Assembly: GCA_045631845.1 (NCBI GenBank) | Contig: JAZQVM010000067.1 | Location: forward strand, 1 to 58,200 | Source: CAKSHC01 sp045631845 | Lineage (GTDB): Bacteria > Bacillota > Clostridia > Oscillospirales > UMGS1783 | Reading direction: 5' to 3' | DNA length: 58,200 bases | Part shown: piece after piece, positions 15,380 to 24,099 of the stretch | Position numbering within the stretch: the first letter of the stretch is position 1 | Layout: every line of letters starts with the position of its first letter | Notes under the pieces: generated by a model | What the model saw: the letters and a program-made list of their open reading frames with translations, nothing else | Database searches by the model: none | What the model was told of the DNA's origin: nothing | Program-made: the position numbers and the translations under genes

Positions 15380-16624
15380 ATGCCCAACTATAAGAGAACT
15401 AAACTGGCCTGTTATTCGGCCTATTTTACCATGGCATCCGTTTTTGGTATGCCGCCGGTATTGCTGGTGCCGTTGCATGACCAATACGGCATATCCTACA
15501 CCCTGCTCGGCACGCTGGTGCTGGTAAATTTCTGCACCCAGATGGCCATCGATCTGCTTTTTACCCTGTTCGGCAAACGCTGGCGGGTGGATCGAATCCT
15601 GCGGATGATGCCGCTGATCACAACGGTGGGGTTGGCACTCTATGCTCTTTTGCCGATGTGGTTTCCCGAGCAGGTCTATGCGGGACTGGTGATCGGTACG
15701 GTCATTTTTTCGGTGTCGGCTGGGCTGTCCGAGGTGTTGCTAAGCCCCACCATTGCCGCCATCCCGTCGGACAATCCGCAACGGGACATGAGTTTGCTCC
15801 ATTCGCTTTATGCTTTCGGTGTCTTTACCGTCGTGGTATTTAGCACCGTATTTCTCAAAATATTTGGCAATGAACATTGGCAGATTTTAACCCTGATCCT
15901 GGCCTCTTGGCCGATCGTGGCCGCCCTATTGTTTGCCCGTGCGCCACTGCCGGACATGACCGCAACCGAAACAACAAAACGCCCGAACGCCACCAAACGC
16001 CGCGTGATCGGCATGGCGCTCTGCTTTGGCGGCATCTTCTTCGGCAGTTGTGCCGAAAGTGCCATGACCAGTTGGGTGTCGGGCTTTATGGAAACGGCAT
16101 TAGGATTGGATAAAGCACTGGGCGATGTACTGGGCTTGGCCATGTTCGCCATTCTCTTAGGGCTAACCCGTATCGCCTACGCCAAATTCGGCAAAAAGAT
16201 CCTGCCGATGCTGCTGGGCGGCCTGATCGGGGCGGCCTGTTGCTATTTGATTGTGGGGCTGACCGATAACGTCTTAATCGCCTTCCTTGCCTGTATCCTC
16301 ACCGGCGTCTTTACCGCCATGCTTTGGCCGGGTATGTTGATCGCCATGGAAGAAAATATTGAGGGAGCGGGCGTGGTTGCCTTTGCGCTGATGGCCGTCG
16401 GCGGCGACTTGGGCGCTTCGGTAGCCCCGCAGATGATGGGAGTGGTGATCGATACGGTGGCCGCATCCCCGATGGCCTCGGCGTTAAGTCAGTCCACCGG
16501 CCTGACGGTTGACCAAATCGGCATGAAGGTAGGAATGCTCACCAGCGCCATCTTCCCCATCTTGGGAATCGTCCTGTTAATCATTATTATGCGTTATTTC
16601 CAAAAGAAAAAGGAGCAAGCGTAA
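15380..16624 (+). CDS. MFS transporter
   Basis: 414 residues with about 12 hydrophobic helices and a central charged loop (ATETTKRPNATKRRVIG), as in major facilitator carriers. The start is ATG 15380 with AAAGGAAG upstream; in-frame codons from 15257 run through the promoter and are excluded. Substrate not predictable. Its stop lies within a bidirectional terminator shared with the convergent ABC transporter gene. Confidence 0.87.
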   Translation: MPNYKRTKLACYSAYFTMASVFGMPPVLLVPLHDQYGISYTLLGTLVLVNFCTQMAIDLLFTLFGKRWRVDRILRMMPLITTVGLALYALLPMWFPEQVYAGLVIGTVIFSVSAGLSEVLLSPTIAAIPSDNPQRDMSLLHSLYAFGVFTVVVFSTVFLKIFGNEHWQILTLILASWPIVAALLFARAPLPDMTATETTKRPNATKRRVIGMALCFGGIFFGSCAESAMTSWVSGFMETALGLDKALGDVLGLAMFAILLGLTRIAYAKFGKKILPMLLGGLIGAACCYLIVGLTDNVLIAFLACILTGVFTAMLWPGMLIAMEENIEGAGVVAFALMAVGGDLGASVAPQMMGVVIDTVAASPMASALSQSTGLTVDQIGMKVGMLTSAIFPILGIVLLIIIMRYFQKKKEQA

Positions 16625-16637
16625 TGCTTGCTCCTTG
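16611..16637. terminator. Bidirectional terminator between MFS and ABC genes
   Basis: aggagcaagc (16611-16620) / gcttgctcct (16626-16635), perfect 10 bp, overlapping the MFS stop codon and 5 bases from the ABC gene stop. Confidence 0.75.
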
Positions 16638-16640
16638 TTA

Positions 16641-19640
16641 TTACTCGGTACGAAGTGCCACAACAGGATCCTTGCGTGCCGCGCTACGAGAGGGAATGAT
16701 ACCCGAAAGCAGTGTCAGCCCCATACTGACCAAAATCAACAAAACGGCCACGGGTATGGGCAGAATGGCCCGCAGGTTGGGGATGCCGGTCAAGGCTTGA
16801 ATGATGGCGTTGATGGGTAGGCACAGCAGGTAGGTCAACCCTACACCGACCAGCCCCGAAGCGAAGCCGATAATGAGGGTCTCAGCGTTGAACATGCTCG
16901 ATACATTACGCTTGCTTGCGCCGATGGCACGTAGGATGCCGATCTCCTTGGTGCGCTCCTGCACCGAAATGAGGGTGATAACACCGATCATAATGGAGGA
17001 CACCACCAGCGAAATGGCCACAAAGGCAATGAGGATATAGGTGATGGCGTTAATGATGGTGGTAATAGAACTCATCATGATGCCCACATAGTCGGTATAG
17101 TGTACCTGCTGAAGCTCCTCGCGGCTCTCATTGTAGCGGGCAATGACATCTTCAATCACATCCTTGTTCTCAAAGGATGAAGCGTACAGATTCACGCTGG
17201 CAGGAGAGGACAGGTTAACATGTCCCAATTCGATCAAATTTTCCTCATACGAGGAATCGGAAAACTCCAAAATCTCATCATAGTAGAGGGCGCACTGTTC
17301 GGTGGTATAGTTGGGGAGTGCGGCATCCAGTTGTGCGGCCAGCATCGGCGCGGGAATGTTGGCCATCTGCGCCTGTACTTGTGCGGCCATCTGCATGCGC
17401 ACCTGCGCCTCAACCATTTCCCGCATCAGCTGTTCCAGGTCCTCGTCGGTCATATTTTCAATATACTCGGCAAGATCCTTCTCACTCATGCCCATCTGCT
17501 GGGTAAGCGCCTGTTTGAGTGCTTCCTCACGGGCGGCACGGTCCATGGTGGACAGGGCTTGGTCAACGGCTGCCTGCAATTGTTCGGGGGACGGCACACT
17601 CATAATGCCGATATAGGCCTTGGCCTTGCCGTCGGTATCCAGTCCTGCCAAATGCTCACGCAGGGCCGTTTCCTTGGTGGCATCGTCCAGTTTTCCGGTG
17701 TTCTCATTAAAGGGCAATCCGGTAAAAATATCGGTATGGCTGTCGGCCAACTGCGCCTGTACGGCCGGCGAGTCGGAGGAGTGATTGATGATATACTCAG
17801 TCAGTGCCTTGGTATAGCCAATTGAGCCGCCCAGCATGGCCGAAGTCGCATCTTCACTGGGACGAATGATGCCCGACACCTTGAGAGTGAGTGCATTATC
17901 ATAGAGATACCGCAGGCCGGCATCGGTCTGGCGCAGATCGGTGTATAGTCCGGTATTTTCATCCAATGTATAGCAATCGGAGTTGAGAATCACACGGAAA
18001 TCCATCTCATGGATCTGTTGATAAGACCATTTTTGTTGCTCAGCATTCAGTTCGCCTTTATTGAGTACCGCATCAAAGACGGCGTTGATCTCCTCCTCGG
18101 TCTTAAGACCGAGCGCATATAAGGTCAGGTCGTCCAGTTCGTTATTCTCGTCGAGCACCAGTACAATCTCGTTATAGGTGGTCGGCCAATTGCCGTAAAC
18201 CACCTCATACTGGTTTTCCAGCACGGGATTGATCAATCCTCCGTCCTTAGCCGAGAGCATCTCGGTCCAAAGAATGGTGGAACTCATGGCAGGGTTCATG
18301 GCCATCATGGATTGGCTCATCATACCCGAGTCCTCACCAAAACTCATCATATTGGTAATATCCATGCCGAAGTTCTCATACAGAGCATCGGAAAGGAGTT
18401 TTTGCGTGTCGGAATAGATGATTTTGCCGTCAATATTCTTGGTATACACCAAAAGCTTGGGATCGTAAGTATACTGCACGCCCGAAAGTGCGCCGCTCAA
18501 CTCGCCGTCTTCCCGTATAAGCTCCTCATCAATGAAGGCCTTAAACGATTCCAGATCGTTCTCGGTGGCTTCCACATTATTAAGAGCGTTAATCATTTCA
18601 AACAGTACCGCCTGCGAATAGATGGCGTCTTTGTCATGCTCCTGTGTAGAGGAGGCGGCGCCCATAAAGGTTTCCATGAGCGTGCTTAGATCAATGGTAG
18701 TTGCCTCAATTGTCAGCGGATAAGAAGACAGCGTATCCTCCTGCAGAACATTGATGTAGGTGGTCATGCCTTGCGACACGGCATAGATAAGGGCAATGCC
18801 GATAATGCCGATACTGCCGGCAAAAGAGGTGAGCACCGTGCGTCCCTTTTTGGTGAACAGGTTGGTCAGCGACAGCCCAAACGAGGTAAAGAAGGACATC
18901 GACGGCTTCTTTTTGCTCTTATTGCGACGCGGCTTAGGCGCGGTCGGCTGTTCCTCATCGGGAGAGAGGGGATGTGTATCGGCGGTGATTACGCCGTCAA
19001 GCATACGAATGATGCGTGTCGAATAGGTCTGTGCCAGCTCGGGGTTATGGGTAACCATGATCACCAGCTTTTCCTTAGCAACTTCTTTAAGCAGTTCCAT
19101 AACCTGTACGCTCGTTTCGGTGTCCAGAGCACCCGTCGGCTCATCGGCCAGTATAATATCAGGGTCATTAACCAGCGCACGGGCAATCGCCACACGCTGC
19201 ATCTGTCCGCCCGACATTTCACCCGGTTTCTTTTTAAGCTGATCGCCCAGCCCCACCGCAATCAAAGCCTTGGTGGCACGGGCGCGGCGTTCGCTCGTCT
19301 TAACCCCCGATAGCGTCAAGGCCAGTTCCACATTCTTGAGTACCGTCTGATGGGGGATGAGATTATAGGACTGAAAAACAAAACCAATGGAATGATTACG
19401 ATAGGCGTCCCAATCCCGATCCTTATAATCCTTGGTGGATGTGCCATTGATGATCAGATCGCCGTCGGTGTAGCCGTCCAGACCGCCGATAATGTTGAGC
19501 ATGGTCGTCTTGCCGCAACCCGACGGGCCGAGGATGGACACAAATTCATTCTTACGAAATGAGAGGGAAATGCCTTTAAGGGCATGAACCGAATTTTCTC
19601 CCGCCTCATAAGTCTTTTTAATGTTCTTTAACTGTAGCAT
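16641..19640 (-). CDS. MacB-like ABC transporter, ATPase fused to FtsX-type permease
   Basis: A 999-residue single-chain half transporter. The ATPase (1-235) has Walker A GPSGCGKT (39-46), signature MSGGQMQR, Walker B IILADEP and the H-loop VMVTHNPE. A Lys-rich linker precedes TM1 (about 270-290). A very long extracellular region (about 300-860), rich in Asp, Glu and Gln, is followed by three C-terminal helices with the FtsX domain (ISVQERTKEIGILRAIGASK). Family members move peptides, lipoproteins or antibiotics, or act as sensors. Single gene unit with its own promoter. Confidence 0.92.
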   Translation of the reverse strand: MLQLKNIKKTYEAGENSVHALKGISLSFRKNEFVSILGPSGCGKTTMLNIIGGLDGYTDGDLIINGTSTKDYKDRDWDAYRNHSIGFVFQSYNLIPHQTVLKNVELALTLSGVKTSERRARATKALIAVGLGDQLKKKPGEMSGGQMQRVAIARALVNDPDIILADEPTGALDTETSVQVMELLKEVAKEKLVIMVTHNPELAQTYSTRIIRMLDGVITADTHPLSPDEEQPTAPKPRRNKSKKKPSMSFFTSFGLSLTNLFTKKGRTVLTSFAGSIGIIGIALIYAVSQGMTTYINVLQEDTLSSYPLTIEATTIDLSTLMETFMGAASSTQEHDKDAIYSQAVLFEMINALNNVEATENDLESFKAFIDEELIREDGELSGALSGVQYTYDPKLLVYTKNIDGKIIYSDTQKLLSDALYENFGMDITNMMSFGEDSGMMSQSMMAMNPAMSSTILWTEMLSAKDGGLINPVLENQYEVVYGNWPTTYNEIVLVLDENNELDDLTLYALGLKTEEEINAVFDAVLNKGELNAEQQKWSYQQIHEMDFRVILNSDCYTLDENTGLYTDLRQTDAGLRYLYDNALTLKVSGIIRPSEDATSAMLGGSIGYTKALTEYIINHSSDSPAVQAQLADSHTDIFTGLPFNENTGKLDDATKETALREHLAGLDTDGKAKAYIGIMSVPSPEQLQAAVDQALSTMDRAAREEALKQALTQQMGMSEKDLAEYIENMTDEDLEQLMREMVEAQVRMQMAAQVQAQMANIPAPMLAAQLDAALPNYTTEQCALYYDEILEFSDSSYEENLIELGHVNLSSPASVNLYASSFENKDVIEDVIARYNESREELQQVHYTDYVGIMMSSITTIINAITYILIAFVAISLVVSSIMIGVITLISVQERTKEIGILRAIGASKRNVSSMFNAETLIIGFASGLVGVGLTYLLCLPINAIIQALTGIPNLRAILPIPVAVLLILVSMGLTLLSGIIPSRSAARKDPVVALRTE

Positions 19641-19665
19641 ACCATCAATCCTTTCTGCTACTATT

Positions 19666-19695
19666 ATAATATAAGAAAAAGAGGGAAGAAATCAA
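19666..19695 (-). promoter_or_regulatory. Promoter of MacB-like gene
   Basis: TTGATT (19695-19690), 18 bp, TATTAT (19671-19666). It overlaps the 3' end of the neighbouring gene. Confidence 0.5.
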
Positions 19696-20090
19696 CAGTT
19701 TATGAACGAAAGATGAGAAATAGGTGAAAAAAGGACAGCCACGGGTAAGGTGGCTGTCGAAATCTCATTTATTTTGTCAAAGGTATAAAAGTAAGACATA
19801 TCATTATCGGGATAAACAAACCGTTCCATCCCTTTCCCATCGGCATCCTTGCGCCAGTAAATAATTTGATCCGACTGTGTATGGAGCCAAATCGTTTCCA
19901 CGCAATCCTCATCTACGTAATATTGAATACGGGAGAAGGAAAAGGGAAACAATTTGGATTCGGCTTGCACAACGTTTCCCGATTCTGCCGTAAACGAGCA
20001 CACCGTCGGACGGGAGAAAAGAGGACCGGTAATAGGCGGAAGTAATATACAAAAGGCAAAGAGAAACAGTCTCTTTAGTTTAAATTTCAT
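19692..20090 (-). CDS. Hypothetical exported protein, 132 aa
   Basis: Not a family I recognise. A basic start and hydrophobic run (MKFKLKRLFLFAFCILLPPI) make a signal peptide or anchor. The rest is aromatic and acidic (FPFSFSRIQYYVDEDCVETI, YWRKDADGKGMERFVYPD). The segment from KLFPFS to ERFVY parallels the neighbouring 97-aa protein (KHFLFS to VDYFSY), suggesting paralogues. It is the third gene of a leftward operon starting at 21297. Confidence 0.6.
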   Translation of the reverse strand: MKFKLKRLFLFAFCILLPPITGPLFSRPTVCSFTAESGNVVQAESKLFPFSFSRIQYYVDEDCVETIWLHTQSDQIIYWRKDADGKGMERFVYPDNDMSYFYTFDKINEISTATLPVAVLFSPISHLSFINC

Positions 20091-20107
20091 AGGTATCTCC
20101 TTGCGGT

Positions 20108-20401
20108 TTATGAATAGGAAAAATAATCCACAAACTGATTGTCCTTATCGTAAAGCCAAACGAAATCTCTGGGGCCAAGCGTGAATGTTACCTGCTTTTG
20201 CTCATACTCTCCGTCGGTAAAACGTCGGGTTTCATAAATGGAGAATAAAAAATGCTTGGTGTGGGTTTCTACCGTTTTCCCGTCAATGGAATACGAATGG
20301 ATTTGCGGGGCGAATAAGAACAAAACACAGAGGTTGTATGTTGTAATTATGGTCAAAACAACACCAACAATAACAAGTGTTTTCTTCCAGCCGTTTTTCA
20401 T
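20108..20401 (-). CDS. Hypothetical single-span membrane protein, 97 aa
   Basis: MKNGWKKTLVIVGVVLTIIT forms one N-terminal helix, followed by about 65 exported residues (THTKHFLFSIYETRRF, FVWLYDKDNQFVDYFSYS). It resembles the 132-aa protein downstream in the same operon. Function unknown. Confidence 0.6.
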   Translation of the reverse strand: MKNGWKKTLVIVGVVLTIITTYNLCVLFLFAPQIHSYSIDGKTVETHTKHFLFSIYETRRFTDGEYEQKQVTFTLGPRDFVWLYDKDNQFVDYFSYS

Positions 20402-20427
20402 AAATATTTCTCCTGCGAAAAAAATGG

Positions 20428-21297
20428 TTAGGCAAATCGATTTACACCGGGATAGCTAAATGGCCAAAAACTTGTAAAAAGCCAGTAAGCAACATTTGTA
20501 TTGTTCCACGGCATGAATTCCTCATACTGATAGTCGGTAACCGGAGCGTTGTCAACTAATGGTCTATAGCGGACACCGTCAAAGTGTTGCTCACGAGAAG
20601 TGTCAGGATCAATTACAGAAATATCAAAATATTCCATACGAACTAGATATTGCTCGTTAATTGGTTCTTGAATTACACTTTCTACAACAGCAATTCCTGC
20701 TTTTTGCACAAGATAGTGCACCAAGGCATAGGAAACATTGAATTTAATTGCACAAAAGGCAGCAAGAGCAACTGCTATTAATTCTACCAAATAGGAATAG
20801 GATTTTCCTGCTTGTGAGTTTAGGACCCTAACAACGTCCTGAGTGGATATTTTTTGCTGATAATAGCCTAACTGTAATGTATATGGTATTCCATCTGCAT
20901 AGAGAGTATTATAATGAATTTGTCCCATAAAGTATTTTGGCGCTCTAACCGCAGTAGGTGTTTCTTTATGTGTTGATGTGTTGATGAGAGCATTAGAAAG
21001 TGGGACGATGTCGGTAGAGGTGACATTATTTTCTACATCTGTGGTTGTTATGTGTGCATTATTGTCTTGCATGGTAGATGAAGTAATAAGACAAAGTTTT
21101 CCATCATAATACTCTTTGGAGTATTCAGAACCATCGGGACGTCTAATGCGATCAATTCGAGTTACGACCCCTTCGCTATCAATAAAGGATCCGGAAAAAA
21201 TCACATTCTCTGTAAAAGTAACATCAGCAGCATAGGATATAGGTGATAGAGTTAAAAAAAGAGATAAACATAGGATAATACATATAAATTTTTTCAT
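20428..21297 (-). CDS. Hypothetical secreted protein, 289 aa
   Basis: A clear signal peptide (MKKFICIILCLSLFLTLSPISYAA, cleavage near residue 24) is followed by a beta-rich Thr/Asp/Asn region. Residues about 160-205 are hydrophobic and Ala/Val-rich (LVELIAVALAAFCAIKFNV), and the end is aromatic (MPWNNTNVAYWLFTSFWPFSYPG). I do not recognise it; the layout with a hydrophobic central segment is reminiscent of secreted bacteriocin-like or surface proteins, which is only a suggestion. It is the first structural gene after a leader-peptide attenuator. AAAGGAAC precedes the ATG. Confidence 0.65.
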   Translation of the reverse strand: MKKFICIILCLSLFLTLSPISYAADVTFTENVIFSGSFIDSEGVVTRIDRIRRPDGSEYSKEYYDGKLCLITSSTMQDNNAHITTTDVENNVTSTDIVPLSNALINTSTHKETPTAVRAPKYFMGQIHYNTLYADGIPYTLQLGYYQQKISTQDVVRVLNSQAGKSYSYLVELIAVALAAFCAIKFNVSYALVHYLVQKAGIAVVESVIQEPINEQYLVRMEYFDISVIDPDTSREQHFDGVRYRPLVDNAPVTDYQYEEFMPWNNTNVAYWLFTSFWPFSYPGVNRFA

Positions 21298-21338
21298 AAT
21301 ACAGTTCCTTTCTTAAAATTAAGCTTGTGGTGTAAAAT

Positions 21339-21372
21339 AAAAACGCATGAGTTGTACGATCAAACTCATGCG
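21339..21372 (-). terminator. Attenuator terminator upstream of the secreted-protein operon
   Basis: On the minus strand CGCATGAGTT (21372-21363) and AACTCATGCG (21353-21344) form 10 perfect bp, followed by TTTTTATTTT. It lies between the promoter and the gene at 21297, and its 5' arm contains the stop codon of a small upstream reading frame. Confidence 0.75.
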
Positions 21373-21464
21373 CGAAGAAAGGAAATTTTCAATCGTTGCC
21401 TCCAATCGGGCAAGGCGGAGAATGAAAGGAGCGCACGAGAAAAAGTGCAATAAATGAATTTCAT
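21366..21464 (-). CDS. Leader peptide, 32 aa, regulating the attenuator
   Basis: ATG 21464 lies 7 bases after a perfect AAGGAGG, and the frame MKFIYCTFSRALLSFSALPD continues to a TGA at 21368-21366. That stop is inside the 5' arm of the terminator hairpin, so a ribosome translating or stalling there would change hairpin formation. This is the classic arrangement of leader-peptide attenuation. The peptide is hydrophobic and basic; the inducing signal is unknown. It could also act as a peptide in its own right. Confidence 0.6.
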   Translation of the reverse strand: MKFIYCTFSRALLSFSALPDWRQRLKISFLRA

Positions 21465-21501
21465 TACAAGCCCTCCTTACCTGTTGGTATTTTCTGTCAT
21501 T

Positions 21502-21530
21502 ACTATAGCATAGGTTTTTAGTTTTGTAAA
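21502..21530 (-). promoter_or_regulatory. Promoter of leader peptide and secreted-protein operon
   Basis: TTTACA (21530-21525), 17 bp, TATAGT (21507-21502). Predicted start near 21495, 31 bases before the leader-peptide ATG. Confidence 0.65.
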
Positions 21531-21579
21531 TACCAAAAAAGCAAAATAATAAAAATTTTTATTCTAATGCAAGAAAAGG

Positions 21580-21608
21580 TTGCAACAGGAAAGACTATGA
21601 TGTATAAT
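21580..21608 (+). promoter_or_regulatory. Promoter of CofE-like gene
   Basis: TTGCAA (21580-21585), 17 bp, TATAAT (21603-21608), about 50 bases before the start. Confidence 0.7.
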
Positions 21609-21657
21609 AAAGTGTTCTTAGATAACACATATTTTCTAAAGAAATCGAGGGATCTGT

Positions 21658-22857
21658 ATGGAAGAAAAAATGAGAAGAGTAGGCACCGTGTCCCGAGGCA
21701 TCCGCTGCCCGATCATCCGTGAGGGTGACGATCTGGCCGCAATCGTAGCCGATAGCGTATTGGCCGCCGCCGAAAGCGAAGGCTTTGCTATGCGTGACCG
21801 TGATGTTATCTCCATTACCGAATCCATCGTCGCCCGTGCGCAGGGCAATTATGCCGGCGTGGACGATATTGCCGCCGATGTGAAAGCCAAACTGGGCGGA
21901 GGCACCGTTGGCGTGTTGTTCCCCATTTTGTCCCGTAACCGTTTTGCCATCTGTCTGCGCGGTATTGCTAAGGGTGCATCCAAGATCGTGTTGCAGCTGA
22001 GCTACCCGTCCGATGAGGTGGGCAATTCGCTGGCCACCTATGATCTGATCGATGCCGCCGGTATCAACCCCTATTCCGATGTCCTGTCGCTGGAGCGTTA
22101 CCGCGAGGTCTTCGGCGTGCAGAAGTTGGAGTTTACCGGCGTGGATTATGTCGAGTATTACGGCAACCTGATTGAGGAAATGGGCGCCGAGGTGGAGATC
22201 ATCTTTGCCAACCAGCCCAAAGCCATTCTGGATTATACCGATACCGTACTTACCTGCGATATCCACACCCGTGCCCGCACCAAGCGTCTGCTCAAAGCGG
22301 CAGGAGCTAAGGTGGTCTATGGTCTGGACGAAATTCTCAATGCTCCCGTCAACGGCTCGGGTTGCAATGAGAAATACGGTCTGCTCGGCTCGAATAAATC
22401 TACCGAAGATAAAGTAAAACTCTTCCCCCGTGAGTGTCAGGGGCTGGTGTTGGATATTCAGAAAAAGATATTTGATGCCACCGGCAAACACGTCGAGGTC
22501 ATGGTGTATGGCGACGGTGCCTTCAAAGACCCGCAGGGTAAAATTTGGGAGTTGGCCGATCCGGTCGTTTCCCCCGCCTTTACCGATGGTTTGATCGGTA
22601 CCCCCAATGAGTTGAAACTGAAATATTTGGCCGATAACGATTTCAAGGATCTGTCGGGCGAAGAACTCAAAAAGGCCATCTCCGAGTCTATCAGGGCTAA
22701 GGACGGCAACCTCAAAGGCAACATGGCGGCGCAGGGTACCACCCCCCGTCAGTTGACCGATCTGATCGGCTCACTGTGCGACCTCACCAGCGGTTCGGGC
22801 GATAAGGGTACTCCCGTTGTCCTCGTACAAGGCTATTTCGATAACTATACCAACTAA
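21658..22857 (+). CDS. CofE-like F420-0:glutamate ligase family protein
   Basis: 399 residues. The N-terminal half (GTVSRGIRCPIIREGDDLAAI, VISITESIVARAQGNY, NRFAICLRGIAKGA) fits the F420-ligase (CofE/FbiB-N) family, which forms amide bonds to glutamate using GTP. Related proteins are widespread in Clostridia that are not known to make F420, so the substrate here is uncertain and may be a different amide ligation. GAGGGATC precedes ATG 21658. Single gene with its own promoter and terminator. Confidence 0.75.
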   Translation: MEEKMRRVGTVSRGIRCPIIREGDDLAAIVADSVLAAAESEGFAMRDRDVISITESIVARAQGNYAGVDDIAADVKAKLGGGTVGVLFPILSRNRFAICLRGIAKGASKIVLQLSYPSDEVGNSLATYDLIDAAGINPYSDVLSLERYREVFGVQKLEFTGVDYVEYYGNLIEEMGAEVEIIFANQPKAILDYTDTVLTCDIHTRARTKRLLKAAGAKVVYGLDEILNAPVNGSGCNEKYGLLGSNKSTEDKVKLFPRECQGLVLDIQKKIFDATGKHVEVMVYGDGAFKDPQGKIWELADPVVSPAFTDGLIGTPNELKLKYLADNDFKDLSGEELKKAISESIRAKDGNLKGNMAAQGTTPRQLTDLIGSLCDLTSGSGDKGTPVVLVQGYFDNYTN

Positions 22858-22865
22858 ACCCCACC

Positions 22866-22898
22866 AAATCCCCGAAAGTTAGGCTTTTGGGGATTTTT
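22866..22898 (+). terminator. Terminator after CofE-like gene
   Basis: AAATCCCC (22866-22873) / GGGGATTT (22889-22896) with further GAAAG/CTTTT pairing inside, then T-rich sequence. Confidence 0.75.
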
Positions 22899-22926
22899 GA
22901 TAATAATTACTGGTTTTGGAGTTATT

Positions 22927-24099
22927 ATGAATCAAGAGTTGTTTTCCTATATTAAGGCTTGTCCCACCGCCTATCATGCAGTAGCCTTTGCCCGTAAAGC
23001 CTTGCTTGCGGCAGGATTTATCCAATTGCACGAGGCGGATGCATGGAATATGGAACAGGGCGGACGGTATTTTGTCATTCGTGGCGGCTCGGCGCTGATT
23101 GCCTTTGTGGCAGGGGGCGACGGGTATCGCATTACCGCATCGCACGGGGACAGTCCGGCCTTGGCCGTCAAATGGCATAAAGAGCAGTTAGCCGTTGAAG
23201 TATACGGCGGAATGATTATGAGCAGTTGGATGGATCGCCCTCTGTCCTGCGCCGGTCGGGTTACCGTGCGCACCGAGCAGGGATTGGAAACTCGTTTGGT
23301 TGACCTGCAGGAGCCGGTGGCTGTCATCCCTCATGTGGCCATTCATTTGGATCGAGGGGTTAACGAAGGGGAAAAGATCAACCCGTCTGTCGATCTGCAA
23401 CCGTTAGGCGCTTCGCTTGCCGAGCAGATTGAGGGGGATGTAATCGATGCCGATCTGATTTTGTATAATCCGCAGGACGGACAGGTAATCGGAGATATGA
23501 TCACAGCGCCGAGATTGGACGACCTGCAGTGCGCCTTTGCCGCCCTTACCGCCTTTTTGGCCGAGCCTCATGCGGGCAACGTCTATGCCCTGTTTGATAA
23601 CGAAGAGGTAGGAAGCATGACTCGGCAGGGTGCCGCTTCCGACTTTTTGGCCTGCGTCCTGGAGCGTTTGGGCGATCGCCCACGCAAATTGGCCAAGAGT
23701 TTTCTGGTCAGTTGCGATAATGCCCATGCCGCTCACCCCAACCATAAGGAAAAGGCGGATGATGGCCGCCATGTTACCTTAAATGGCGGCGTGGTCATTA
23801 AACATAACGCCAATCGCAAGTACACCACCGAAGGAGTCACCTCGGCCGTCTTCGAGGAGATTTGCAACAAAGCGGGCGTGCCCGTTCAGCATTATTATAA
23901 CCGTCCCGATCAGGCGGGCGGCTCTACCTTAGGTGCCATTTTGTCCAATCAGGTGTCGGTGCCGATGGTGGACATTGGTTGTCCCCAGTTGGCCATGCAT
24001 TCTTGCTTGGAAACTTCGGGAGCGCAGGCCACCAAGCAGATGGTGCAGGCGCTGACGGCATTTTATCGTGACAAGGAGAATAACTATGCTGGTATTTGA
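22927..24099 (+). CDS. apeB: M18 family aspartyl aminopeptidase
   Basis: 390 residues. Metal and catalytic motifs of M18 are seen: ASHGDSPALAVK, ALFDNEEVGSMTRQGAAS, SCDNAHAAHPNHKEK and the C-terminal QLAMHSCLETSGAQ. It is a dinuclear zinc exopeptidase removing N-terminal acidic residues. ATG 22927 has TTGGAG upstream and is preferred to 22897, which lies in the preceding terminator. It overlaps the next gene by 14 bases. Confidence 0.92.
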   Translation: MNQELFSYIKACPTAYHAVAFARKALLAAGFIQLHEADAWNMEQGGRYFVIRGGSALIAFVAGGDGYRITASHGDSPALAVKWHKEQLAVEVYGGMIMSSWMDRPLSCAGRVTVRTEQGLETRLVDLQEPVAVIPHVAIHLDRGVNEGEKINPSVDLQPLGASLAEQIEGDVIDADLILYNPQDGQVIGDMITAPRLDDLQCAFAALTAFLAEPHAGNVYALFDNEEVGSMTRQGAASDFLACVLERLGDRPRKLAKSFLVSCDNAHAAHPNHKEKADDGRHVTLNGGVVIKHNANRKYTTEGVTSAVFEEICNKAGVPVQHYYNRPDQAGGSTLGAILSNQVSVPMVDIGCPQLAMHSCLETSGAQATKQMVQALTAFYRDKENNYAGI

